A stretch of DNA of 64,000 bases from Diplosphaera chodatii (lineage: Eukaryota > Chlorophyta > Trebouxiophyceae > Prasiolales > Stichococcaceae), in assembly GCA_032358165.1 (NCBI GenBank), contig JAALGY010000057.1, positions 1,922,001 to 1,986,000 on the forward strand. The letters run 5' to 3'. Position 1 is the first letter of the stretch. Every line of letters starts with the position of its first letter. Shown in pieces: positions 11,542 to 25,600 of the stretch. The translations under genes were made by a program, and so were the position numbers. The notes under the pieces are model-generated. The model saw only the letters and a program-made list of their open reading frames with translations, did not search any database and was not told where the DNA came from.

Positions 11542-12645
11542 CGAGGGATGTGCGCACCAGCTGCTGCCCCACGTGCAAGATCTCATTATTCTCAGTGCCC
11601 ACAATGGTCCAGGTTGTTCTAACAGGCACACGCCTGGTGTATGCAGCAGTTCGATGGCAATGACCGTCGAGTGTAAAACAGCAGACCCAGAATGTACAAA
11701 TGTCGGGATCCTGACGAATTGAGGACCCTGGGGCAGGCACCATGCAGCCTGTCAAGCAGATGGCCAACATGCCATCTGCATGCTGAAAACTTGAACGCGA
11801 CGTAGGCGCTGTGGGCTGCGCCTAGCGCTTCAGAATGTGACCTGAGTAGCCTGGTGCCCAGCTGGTGTCACCAGTGCACTGGCTGATCAGAAGCCGCAGC
11901 CGTCAGCAGGCTCGACGCGCGGCTGCCACACTGTCTGCTGAGGCATGCTGGGCGCATGCGCCTGGGCACAGGAGCGCCAGGGCTGGTCTGCTGAGCTGGG
12001 CGGCCCCAAGCCCTATGATCCCGGGGAAGGTGACGAATGCCGGGAGCTGCGTGCAGCCCCCCTCTCCCGGAACAAGGACCGCCCTGTGCCATTGCACTCA
12101 GCAATTTCAGTAACTTCAACTATAGTAAGTATCGTTTTGCAGGAAAGACCACTCTGTTGTTGCTTTGCAACACAAACGGTCAACAGGTTTATCAACTTCG
12201 TTGTGATTTGTTATGTTATTTGAACTGATTCCGTAAATGATATCCTCAGAATCTAGCAACGTACCCCTCAAAAATTTGCCGCCCTCTGGCTGATCGGCTC
12301 CCCGGCCGTCGCTGTTCGTCCTGTGCATGCACCAGCCGGTCATATCAAAAGCGCCTTAAAGTGCTCCGATACTGCTCAGCATTGCTGCCACTTGCCCCGC
12401 ACCGAGGATTTTCTGCTGCTTGGCTGTTGCCAGACTGCTGCCAGGCGGGCAGTCAACAGCAAGAGAAGCACTGCACAAAGATACAGGATCCCGCAGCAGA
12501 TAGCAATTGGATGCCCACTACCCTGTAGACTATGTCGTCACATGGGCGGGCAGATTGTACGGCAAGGAGGGGCAATGCACATCTGCTCCTTGTTCTGGAC
12601 GCATGCAGAGTGGATGCAAGAAACTTGTCCTTTCACTAACCCTCA
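11542..12645. other. Convergent intergenic stretch without a recognisable gene
   Basis: About 1.1 kb separates two converging genes and must contain both 3' UTRs. Several short ORFs on both strands resemble no family and show no sensible splice pattern. A locally AT-richer patch lies near 12100-12260. I see no repeat or RNA gene. Confidence 0.5.
11672..11676 (+). terminator. Candidate poly(A) signal TGTAA
   Basis: TGTAA is the usual chlorophyte polyadenylation signal; this copy lies 131 bases after the HMG/histone-fold stop codon. Confidence 0.4.
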
Positions 12646-15600
12646 TCACGTGCCTTTCGTGGCTTGACGATGCCGTGTCTGCTCCAGCATGCCATTGGAG
12701 TTGGGGCTGGGGGGCGCCTGCCCATCCTCCAGGTCTGCCCGCCCATTGGGGTGCAGGGATGCCAGGTCAGCCAACTCAGCGCTGCCGGCACTGCTGCCTC
12801 CAAAGCGCTGGTGCTGCCGCATCGCTCGGAACAGCTGCAGCAGGACAACAGGGTTCTTGGCAGTTGTGTTTGCTCAGCCTTGGCGTGTGTGGTGACACAG
12901 AAAAAGGATGGAGGTGCATGCATCATGCCCAGTGCTCATTGGCATAATGCCCCTGCCATCTCTGGGCATGTTAGCCTGAGCATCAGCAAGGGCATGGTAT
13001 CAGTGGCTACCTTGCCATCATCGCTGTCGAGCTGCAGGTACCGCGTGCTAAGCTGCATGATGAAGGGCGTGATTAGAAGCGACAACCCCGTCACCCCTGC
13101 ACGCATGCATGGGACAGGTTCTACAGCGCACATCATAGTCCACCGACAAAAGGGTCATGCTTGCAGAGTGCAACATGTTTGAAAAATCCGAGCCTGGCAG
13201 GACGCACCCATCAGAAGCATGTAAACCTGGTACGGCAAAAGACCGTGCTGGCTGGCTGAGGATAGCAGCACAAATGCAAATTCTCCGATCTGCGCCATGC
13301 TGAGGCCCACTGCAATGGCTGTGCGTGGTGGATACTGGAACATCCAGACCACCAGACTGATCTGCAGGCACACCCACAGAAGCAGCGTTCAGGCATAAAG
13401 CGCAGGAGACATGCAGTACAACTCCCCAGTCAGGCAGGGCAGGCTCCTCCTCAGAGCATGCTGTGGAGCTGGCTGAGCAGGATGCTCGTTACTGCTATGC
13501 ATTTGCAGACGATGCAAACTGCCCAGCATCACAGCCTGGACGCACCAGGATGCTCTTCCCAAGGATGACGAGGAACATGCCGGCTGCAAGCACCGGCAGG
13601 TGGGCTGCCAGGAAGCGCGGGCTCATGATCAGCCCAGTGCTCGCAATGAACAGGCTCATGAAGAACCCTTTCACCTGCATATTCAGCACACAGTCCACAT
13701 TGGGTGGCACCCAGTTGTCGGCGGGAACGCCAAGATCAGCATGGTCTGCACCCTTCCTTGAAATGTCATCGCACGCCGTCATCTGCACTGCACGAACGCA
13801 CCTGCTCCAGCTGGTGCAGGGCATGCTCCTGCTGGTCTGTTGTGCTGAGCATCACACCGGCAACAAAGGCGCCTAGCTCTGTTGACAAGCCCTGCAAAGC
13901 AGCAATAGGACATCCTCGGCAACAGTGTCGCAACCCATGAGCAGAAGGGGCTCTCCATACAATTCTGGCATGAGGGCATTCCAGCATGAATGATGAGCAG
14001 AGACACCGTGGCATGCTTCTGTGCAGCGCACCAGTCGGCCGCTGATCCAGGAGCCGATGAGGCAGAAGGCAATGATGGTGAGCTGGTACAGCTCGTCTGT
14101 GGCGTGCAGCGCCAGCTGCCGCACTGCACGGGGCAGCACTGTGCGAGCAATCGCAACCGCTACGGTAAGTGACAAGCCCAGCGACATCACCACCCTGCAG
14201 AGCAGAGCAGCTGGCAACATGGTCAATGATGCAGGTCCCACAGATCAGCTCCTGACTGGACACGAACACTGCAAGTGCGACTGCATGAGGCACTGCGCAG
14301 AGGATCTCACTTGAAAAGAAGGCGGGCGACAAGACCATCCTCCACCTCGGCCCCCCGCTTGTGCCCCAGCACTGGCATGAATGCAAACAGTAGCCCCACC
14401 ATGCAGTCCTGCATAGCAGTGAGCCACATGCACAGGATCAACAGATCGTGTAGCGGCTAGCAATCAGTGGTGCACATCATGCTCTTGTGCTACAGACATG
14501 TGAAGTTGCTTGCAGCACCGATACCACCTGCAGGATGAGCGTGCCAATCGTAATCTGGCCATGTAATGAGGCGCTCTGCCGTGCATCTGCGAGACACTTG
14601 ATGACGATGGATGTGCTCGACATCGACACCTGCAGCCACCACGACGCAACGCAGCTTTCCTGCAGCCAGCACACAGGTGACAGCGATTCTGCTGTGAAGA
14701 GAGTCATGCTGTGTGCCCCATGCAGCAGGAGCATGGCAACTCGTCTGGTGGCGTTGCCAGCAGCCGCACCAGCGCCCCAATGAACACGCCCTCGTGGATG
14801 GATGCACCGATGGCTGATGCCACGCCACCAGCAAGCACCATTGTCAGCAGCACCTGCAGCACGCCCCCCAGCAGCGCAACCCCACGCACGGCCCGCAGCT
14901 TGGACAGGCTGTGACAACACAGAAACCGCATTACACATGGTACGCAAACACACGATGCTGTGCCTCAATATCGTAAATGTGCCCAGCACAAGTCCACGCA
15001 TGGCCTGCAAATGAATGACACCAGACACAGATCTACCTGAACTCTAAGCCCAGCGTGAATAGCAGCAACTGCACGCCAACTTGCGCAAGACTCTCCACCT
15101 GCACCAGCTCCTGCATCACCAGGACCGATGGCATTTGTGACATATGCTACAAGAGCTGTGCAAGTGCTCAAAAGCCATAAACACTGGCCGCAATGGGTCA
15201 CATCAGCAGGGTCTGGGAGGATTGCACCTTGATAAGCTGCAGGCCTCCAGGCCCAACAATGGAGCCGGCAATCAAATAGCCGTTGATGACTGGCTGCCGT
15301 AGCGACTCAAGAATCATGCCCATTCCCTGCACAGTATTAGAACTCGGCTACAGTGGCTGCTCACCCTATATGTACTATTCTGAGGTATGCACATGCAGAC
15401 ATCTGCACATTACAAAATGGTGTGCAGATGGACATGAAGTGCGCACCGTCGATGATGTGATCAAGACCGTAAGATCACGTATGAGCTGTGGGTCCAGCGT
15501 CAATCCCAGCGTCCCATCCCTGTACAATAGCAATACGAGGAGGCTGGCTGTAGCAACAAAGCCGTCGATGCCCTGTTGTCAATCATCCTCATGCTCCACA

Positions 15601-16490
15601 CATCGCCAGCACAGATAGCCGTGTTTCGTATGTTGTTGATTTGGCTCATGCTCCACACATCGCCAGCACAGATAGCCGTGTTTCGTATCAACTTCACAAG
15701 GAAACATTCAATCTCTGAAGACAAGCTCGTCGAGCACTCACTTGGGTTTCGACAGGATGTACTCGTTGTCCTGTGCGTCAATGATCCTGTCCACCTCTGC
15801 CTCGCCATGGTGGTGGTGGTGGTCCTTGTGCTTTTCCTTCTTCTTCTTCTCCTTCTCCTCCTTTGTGGCAGCATCGCCAGGAGCCGTGGCGCCGCTGCCA
15901 GTACTGCCGCTGGTGCTGCTGCTGCCACTGCCACCGCCGCTGCTGCCACTGCTGCTGCTGCCGCCGCCGCCACCGCTGGCAGTTGACGAACCGACGGTCT
16001 TCTCCTCTTCTGAAGACTTTGCCTCTTCATCATCCTCATCCTTTCTGTTCTGGCTGACCTTGATGACCGTCTCAACCCGAGCCTACATCATTGTAAACAG
16101 TACTGGCTCAAGCTGCTTTGAATGCGCTTGAATGTGGCACTGGTGCAGAGGTGTTTGGCTGCAGCCAGGCTAGATGCCACTCACATCCGCGTTTTTTGCA
16201 GTTTCATTATAGTTTTTGCCGATAGCGTCTTGCTTTTCTTCTGGGAACTCTTGCTCCAGTGCTGCATCAATGATCTGCGCAATAGTCTTCTTCTCAGTGA
16301 TGTTGGCCTGCAGGTCCGTATCTATCGGACTAGGTGCGTCAGCCGCATTGTCGCTGATGGCTAAAGGGCCCTTGACATCGTCCTCGTCTAAAAGGCTGCG
16401 GCGAGCTGCTGCTGCAACAGAAGAAGTACAGACCAGCAGGCTGCCGACTGTCACAAGCAGAAGTAGTGATGGGCGGCCCGGCATGGCCAT
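12646..16490 (-). CDS. KEA-type monovalent cation/proton antiporter (CPA2, KEA4-6-like)
   Basis: Membrane antiporter exchanging K+ or Na+ for H+; plant KEA4-6 act in Golgi/endosomal compartments. Exon 1 (from ATG 16490) gives a signal peptide (GRPSLLLLVTVGSLLVC) and the acidic TIAQIIDAALEQEFPEEKQD. Exon 2 is low-complexity Ser/Gly, then KEKHKDHHHHHGE and DAQDNEYILSKPK. Later exons follow KEA order: DPQLIRDLTVLI, SLRQPVINGYLIAGSIVGPG, LAQVGVQLLLFTLGLEF, SMSSTSIVIKCL, LHGQITIGTLILQ. Then come VGLLFAFMPVLGHKRG, LGAFVAGVMLSTTDQQEH, STGLIMSPRF and MAQIGEFAFVLLS, with a hydrophilic tail ending RQATKGT. No C-terminal nucleotide-binding (RCK/TrkA-N) domain follows, as in KEA4-6. About a dozen exons. 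It is divergent from RPC5. The ion exchanged is not readable from sequence. Confidence 0.9.
15588..15688. repeat. Perfect 44-bp direct repeat, 57-bp period, in KEA intron
   Basis: Bases 15588-15631 and 15645-15688 are identical (start ctcatgctccacacatcgcc, end cgtgtttcgtat), separated by 13 bases. The pair lies in the intron between KEA exons 2 and 3. It looks like a recent tandem duplication. Confidence 0.92.
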
Positions 16491-17027
16491 ACAAACCCCC
16501 CAGCAGCTGCCTGAGTTGCCGTCACACCAACATCGTGTAGCAGCGGTGAACAGCGTGACGGTCCAATAGCATGAGTGGTTGGGACATCATCAACGAATAC
16601 AAGTACTGGATCGGTGCTGCTCAATCAATGAGGCCATCATTCAACGCTCAACCTTTCAGATACCATTGCACGTTGGTGGTGTAAGTCAGCAAACAGCTTA
16701 CTGGCTGCGCAGGCGCCTAGGTCCTCTGTACTCACAGGTGTCAGCCCGGGGCCTTTCCAGTGGCCCTTCGCAGAAAGGCGTTCCACTCAAACGCCTTCTG
16801 ACAGCACCATGTGTTGCTCGTTGCTGTGCTGCAGTCGGCAACCTGCTCCAGCCTCCGGTCACAACGGTGACAAATGAACTTGAGTGTGGGTCGCTGCAAG
16901 TCGCATCTGCAAGGCGTACGCTGCGGACCTGGTTATACATTTGTCGGCTGGCGGGTAGACTGCGCAGCTTTGGTTGACTGTCCCCTAGCAGAAAGGCGGA
17001 GCAGCAACACTCAACATTAACAGCATC
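16491..17027. promoter_or_regulatory. Divergent intergenic region, KEA / RPC5
   Basis: About 540 bases between head-to-head genes, presumably both promoters. A short plus-strand reading from ATG 16571 (MSGWDIINEYKYW) resembles nothing and is not called. Confidence 0.4.
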
Positions 17028-19690
17028 ATGGTTGACGAAGAGGATGAAGTTGTAAAGGAGCTGGATGTGCACCTCTGCCGAGGCACGCTGCCTGATGGCT
17101 CCAAGGTGTGGCGAAATGCATGATGGCGGCAGACACCCAATGCCTCGTTCTCTATACTGCTCAGCGCTTCGCAATGAAAGTGTATACGTGCTTCAGAAAT
17201 GCTTACATGAACAGTCTGATCTGTCGCAGATGTACTTGCTGCAGAGCCCCCTGCGGCCACCCTGGCGGCCGTACGATCTCGAGGCTGCAGAGAGCGTGCG
17301 TTTCGATGCACGGTCATCTAGTGATGCTGACGAGAAGTGCATGAGAGTGATGATGAGATGAGGACAGAGCCTGAAAGTTTTGTTTTGACCCATCGGCAGG
17401 TGCAGATGAAGCCAGCCGCAGGGCGCCTGCAGATGGATTTGCCTCTAGCGCAGGCAGGTCCGAACGTGGACCCCAACGCGCAGCCGTCCATGCAGATGAA
17501 GGCGCTGCGCCTCGTCTCCTCGCCTGCCGCGCTGCCCACCAGCTTTGCAGTAGGTGCAGCGCCCTTGCCAACGATTGAGGGTGCAGAGACGCATCTTGTG
17601 TCGCTGCTGTTGCCAGCTGAAGCATGAGCCATGTCAACTCGTTCACTTACCATGCTGCGGCCACGCTGCAACCTTATACATGTGCCTTTGTGCTTTTGTC
17701 GTGTAAATGTGCTAGCAACGGTGGACCGCCTGTGCGGGCGTGCAGGCGTGGTGCGGGACGACAAGCTGCTCCTCGTCCCCGTGGACAATGCACTGCAGCT
17801 GCGGCCCAGCCTGGCGCACCTCGACAAGCCGGCGGCGACGGCTGGGGCGCCGGCCGCAGGCGTGGCCGAGGCTGCAGAGGAGGAGGACGTCAAGCCAGAG
17901 CTGCAGGCCGTCAAGGTGACCCTTTCATCGGCGGAGCAGCTTTTCACGCTGACAGGGGATCAACACAATGCAGGCATACTGACGGTGTTGGAGCTGATGA
18001 CGGTGCCAACTGATGCCGTGTCGTTGAAGGCCAATGTAAACAGTAAAGCATGATGGTCAGCAACTTGTGCATGGCTGTCTGCAGCGGGATGGTGCTGCAT
18101 GTTGCCAAATGCTCTGTTATTGTGGCTGGAGGCACTGTCACTGTGGCTGCAGGTCAGCGTGCAGCGACGGGAGACGGACCGGCAAAAGGATGCGCGTCTC
18201 AAGTCCTACTCACACCACGCAAAACAGGAACAGGAGGAGCCCTGGGTCAAGCTTCAGCTGCATGGTGCAGGCGAGCTACTACATGTGGTGCTAGTTTGAT
18301 GCTGCAGCCCAACATGGGTGCCATGTCACAAGTGCCTTTTGTGCAACTTGTGCAGACAGCCCAGCCACAGCGGGAGTATGGAACAGGCTCACCAAGCCAC
18401 CAGAGGCAAAGATCGCCATGTCACTGTCTCGTGCAGAGTATCTGGATTCGATTGTGCCAGGTCAGGCTGCTTCCATGTCGTGCAGTCACTCTTGCCGGGG
18501 TCTCAACGGTCAACTGCTCGAGCTGTCCAGACCATCTGACCAGCGTTCAACACTAGTCGACTAGTGTGTCCACTGGTCGATCAGTGTCAGGTGGTATATC
18601 ATTTGCAGGTCATGAGCTGCAGTGCCATCTGGGTCTGAGCAAGTACTGTGTTCCAATGAGATAGCAGGGTCTGATGTTGCCGGGGCAGGCGTCAGCAGCG
18701 GCGGATGGCAGAGCAGCAACGGCCCACAGCTGATGGACCTGGGCGCCCCCAACGCCGCACCCCAGCAGGCAAGCACACACCCGCATCGTATACACCTGTA
18801 GGCCGGCGCAGCGCATACCTGACATGCACAGTCTCCTGAGCATAGCTCATTGCAGCAGCAGTCTAGGTGACATTGCCCAGCTGCGTCGGTTGCAAAGCGT
18901 GCCCGGCGCTGCAGGCAGGGTACCCTGCGGCAGCCGTGAGCCAGGAGGCACGGGTGCCGCCGGGTGTTGTGCCGGAGCTGCAAGAGGCGCTGTCGGTGCT
19001 ACTGGGCCAGCAGAGCGTAATCAACCTTCGAGCGTTCAGGTCTGGCAGTCTGGAATGCCTGCGGCTGCCCAACTGCTATCCATATTTTATGAGCACTAGC
19101 CATCAGGTGCATGTGACGGCACGGTGGGGCTGCCAGACAAACAATGAATTGTTCATGCATGCTGTTCATGCATGCTGTTCGATCTGTAAGCCAGGCCATG
19201 GTTCAGCCAAAACTTTGTTGTTTCAGGCAGTTTCTGCGGAGGTCCGACTCGGTGGGCGTGCAGCAGGCAGCGGTGGCGGGTGACCGGCACCTGGGCGACT
19301 GGCTGAAGGGGCAGCCGGACGTGCTTATGATACGCAGCAAGTTCGTTGCTAAGCACGCTGGCGACGGTCGGGACGATGCGCTGCGTGGGATCGTGTTGGA
19401 CATGCTCAAGGTCAGCAAATCTTCACCAGCTGCGTTTGAGAGCTCATCGAACCCTGCACGCGCTTGCCAGATGCACATATAGGACCTGCGCCTCAATATG
19501 TTTCCAGCTCATTCCTATGCACATCCATTTGCAGAGTGCGGAGTCCATCAGGAAGAGCGACGTGCAGAAAGCTGTCAAAGCGGCGGGAGTCGACTGGGTG
19601 GACACAGCATACAACCGGGTCATGAAGGCCGTCGGCAGGAATGCCGGTGGTGCTTGGACGCTGCAGGAAGGCGATCTTGCGCTGCGGTAG
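17028..19690 (+). CDS. RPC5: RNA polymerase III subunit RPC5 (POLR3E / Sin-like)
   Basis: Pol III-specific subunit that with RPC4 forms a TFIIF-like heterodimer for initiation and termination on tRNA and 5S genes. The start at 17028 gives MVDEEDEVVKELDVHL, the usual acidic opening. The next exon gives MYLLQSPLRPPWRPYDLE, equivalent to the LYLFQYPLRP strand of the family. Later exons give LPTSFAVGA, DDKLLLVPVDNALQLRPSLA, then RRETDRQKDARLKSYSHH with EQEEPWVKLQLH, then KIAMSLSRAEYLDSIVPG. The last exons hold PELQEALSVLLGQQSVINL, a helical block near 19230-19410 and VQKAVKAAGVDWVDTAYNRV to the stop. About nine or ten exons. Middle joins between 18600 and 19200 are the least certain. NTR follows on the same strand after about 280 bases. 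Confidence 0.85.
18550..18567. repeat. 18-bp perfect palindrome plus degenerate second copy, in RPC5 intron
   Basis: acactagtcgactagtgt is its own reverse complement. A related half-matching element, cactggtcgatcagtg, follows at 18571-18586. Confidence 0.85.
19151..19180. repeat. 13-bp tandem repeat, 2.3 copies
   Basis: gttcatgcatgct occurs at 19151-19163 and 19164-19176, then gttc again. It lies in an RPC5 intron. Confidence 0.85.
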
Positions 19691-19967
19691 CCCTGGCTGC
19701 AGGTTGTGACTGGGGTGGCGGACGCGCAGCTAAGAAAGGGCCTCAAGCAAAGTGGGCTTCTGTATCATACTGTACAGAATGGACTAAACGGTGCACCTAC
19801 GGCAGTACGGTCCTACGGTGTGCAAGAAAGGCCCTTCCGAAGAAAGGCCCATCACGTCAGCCATCAAAACAGATGCTCATGTTGCATGGCGTCAGAAACC
19901 ATGTGCGAAGCAGTTATACCAAAGTCATCTGACAACGCTGCGTAGAGCGTCGCGTCTTCTGTTGTGC

Positions 19968-22343
<2,376 letters not shown>

Positions 22344-22631
22344 AGTACCAACATCTATGCCAGATCAATGTGCATGCTCGGTGCTGTACAGTATCAGGTG
22401 GTATCGTGATCGGGGTTGTCACCAGTTTTGAGGCATGTAGACCATCAGATTATACGGCACTATTGGGTGAAGCCAGAAGAAGGAGCTGAAAGACATCAGC
22501 TGACGTGTCTAAGCAAGCTTACTGACCAATGGGTAGATAGCTGCCTGCAAAACACAGGGCTACATGCAACTGGACTGCTCTGCTCCTACACCTGAACCCG
22601 TGTCAATGCTCACACACCCCACTCACATTCC

Positions 22632-25600
22632 TCAGCCTTTGCCCCGCTTGCGCTGCTCTGCCAGCAGGCCATCCAACGACATTGGGACCCAGCGGTCGCC
22701 GACCTGTAGGCATGCACATACTGGTCAGCTCTGACCAGCGACCCTGCTGGCGAGTGTGACAGCCCTGGATCAGGCTGCTCGTCTTCAGAAAGCAGTTTGC
22801 AAGGTTGCCTGCTGACCTGCGCTCGTATCAGCTGCGTCGACACGTCCATGATGATGCTGACACCGCCAAAGCTCCAGACCTGCAGGCACAGCTGGGGCAC
22901 CATCTGCAGCTGCCGTAGTGGGCCGTGGATAGTGCCGGGACACCGCGCCAGGTCGTGTGACCGAATGATGTCTGTCACATACGAGCAAGAAGTGGCAGTT
23001 GGGCTTCCGCGCCTGCAGCCCACGCTCGGAGCGCCCCGGCTTGGGCAGGAAGGCAACGCTGTGCTCGGTGGCAAAGTCCTCCACCAGCTGCCGCAGCGTG
23101 AAGTCCTGCTCCTCCGCCTCCGCCCACCGACTGCCTGCGACACGGGTGACACCGCATGTACAGAGTGCGCATGCGACGACAGCACGGTGCGCGCTGAGGT
23201 CGCGGGGTGAAGCCACATCAGGCTTTGGAGCGCACATCACACGCGTGGGCTGGCACGCTGGGGCTGGGATGGATCAGGGGTGACAGGGCTGACGTGCCTG
23301 GTGGTGGTGCGGCTGGGGCGGCTGGCTGCGGCTGTGGGGCCGCCCCGCCCGCTGCCCCGTAGGCGGCCTGCGGGTGCGCGGCCGCGGGCGCCGGACCGGC
23401 GCCGTGCATCGCGTTCAGCGCGGCGTTGAGCTGCGTGCGGACGCGCTCGTCGTCGCGCAAGTCCTGCAGCAACCGCATCAACGCAAGCTGAGCACACCCT
23501 CCATGTCGGTCCTGGCCCACAGGCCGTCACAGCATCTGGCAGAACCTACCGCAGCAGCTGCCACAGCAAGGCGAGCCATAGGTATAGTGCATCTTGCATA
23601 CCGAAAAAGGCCAGACCGGCAGCAGCCTTGAGGGCGTACCTGCGGCAGGAGCGCCTTCCACCCAGAGTACCAGGCGACCACCTGGTCCATGTCCGGGCCG
23701 TTGGCCAGCCAGTGGCCCAGCACCGCGTGCCACTGGGGCCAGAACGCTGCCTCCAGCAGCCCCGCAGCCTGTCAAACGGCGAAACCACAGAAATTCCGAT
23801 CAGATCGTAGATTGCAGCTGTGACCATTCTTCGGTCGTGTGCACATCAGCGCAGGGGCGGCGATGCATGCCAGACTACATCGACCGAGGCTCCATGTGCA
23901 AGCATGACGCCAGCTCCCAGGCGCCTGCAGTGCATGCGTTGCCCCGGTGGCAGCAGGCGGGCTCACCTGGCCGGCGGCCAGGTAGGGCGCCCAGGCCATG
24001 GCGTCGTGCCAGGGCGCCAGGGTCTCGGGCGGCTGGTGCGCCGGGTTGACCTGCAGCGCCGCCAGCCCCGCGCCCAGCTTGGGCAGGATGCTGCGGGTCA
24101 TGAGCGCCGCCCACGACTTGGCGTCGAACACGCGGTGCCAGGGCGACAGCAGCGCCAGCGCGGAGCGGTCGGCGGGGCGCCAGGCGGTGAGCGCCGCCGA
24201 CAGCTTGTGCCGCACGCCCGGGTACAGCCCCGCCAGCTCGGCGCCCAGGCTCGGCAGCCAGGGGTGCAGCCACGCGTGCAGCGGCACCCGCTCCCGCCGC
24301 GGCTCCCACTCCCCCACCGCCGCCGACAGCTGCAGCGCAGCGCTCGGGCACCTCAGCAAGCAGCGCCGCTGGAGAGTGGCGCTGACGACCAATCCAGTTC
24401 TGGCGCGCAGCACTCCCTCACTGCTCGTGACCCGCTTGCAAGGGCCAGGTTCGCATCAAACAGCAGGTACAACCAACTGTTGCTTTAGAGGTGAAAGGTC
24501 CTCTCTGCTGCACGGTCTCAATACATGAATGCCAGGGATGATAGCAAGCCCGCAGCAGTCCTGTGATTTCCAACACCCGACGATCTGCAGCCCACAGCTC
24601 GTCTACTGCGGCTGCACTTGCCTTGGGGAACACGAGGGTGTCCAGGATGTGCCGGTGCAGGGTGGGTGGCAGCAGCGTGTCCCAGGCGTCCAGCAGCGCC
24701 AGGAGTGGCTCAGGCTGCCGCGCCTGCAGATGCACCCACATCAATCGGTCTGATGGGCAGCGCCCTTTCAGCGGCTACTGTTCACAGTGTGAGGCATCTG
24801 CGGAATGACGTACTTTCATCGAGCGCATACTGGACCTGCGAACTGCCTGGCCAGCACCACGCCAACAGCCACTGCAAGCTGCACTGCTCAACATCACCTA
24901 CCTGCCACCCTGTGCTGATGGCCTGCTGCAGCCGCGGCAGCACCGTGGCCGCCACCAGGGTGTAGTACGGATCATCGGCGTTGGCGGCATCCTGGAAGAT
25001 GGCGCCCTGCGTGTTAGGGTTCTCCAGCAGCGGCCGCCACGCCGCGTACTCCGCCGCCCAGGCCGTCGGCTGCTGCAGCGGCTGCCACGTCGCCAGCGCC
25101 GTCCGCAGCTGCGGCAGGATCTGCGCAAGCGCCGCCGCTGGCAGGTTGTACATCACGTACTCTTCTGGGTAACGTCGCCGCAGCGCATCATACGCAACCT
25201 GTCAAGTTGCGGCAATCGCGTCATCATGTGGACAAGGTACATCTTCCTACTCCGGTTCTTAGCATGCTCAGGTTGATCCCTGTGGTACAAAGCTTTGAAT
25301 ACTCAGTGGTTCAGCACAGCGTCAGCCACAGCAGATGCTGTGGTCAGCAATGCAGGTCGTCTTCAGACCTGGATCTCGTCCAATGAGACGCCAGGGCTGC
25401 CACAATGATCCACTGCTGCGAAGACCTCAGCGAGGGTTTTGGATGCGTCTGCTGCCTCCTCCGCTGCCGCCTCAAGCCGCTCCTTTTCCCTCGCCAGCAC
25501 CACCGCCGTGTCCTGGGCAAAGTGACAGCATGATGCAGGTAGCCCTGTGTTGCATAGTGAACACGCAAAAGCTGACAGCAGATGGATCTTGCATGTCGTC

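Noticed and set aside
15742..16131. Plus-strand ORF with hydrophobic and Ser runs that mimics a membrane protein
   Set aside because: It mirrors the Lys/Glu and Ser/Gly codons of KEA exon 2; the minus strand carries the family sequence.
16571..16980. Possible small plus-strand gene starting MSGWDIINEYKYW
   Set aside because: No family resemblance and no downstream coding continuity. It sits in the divergent KEA/RPC5 promoter region.
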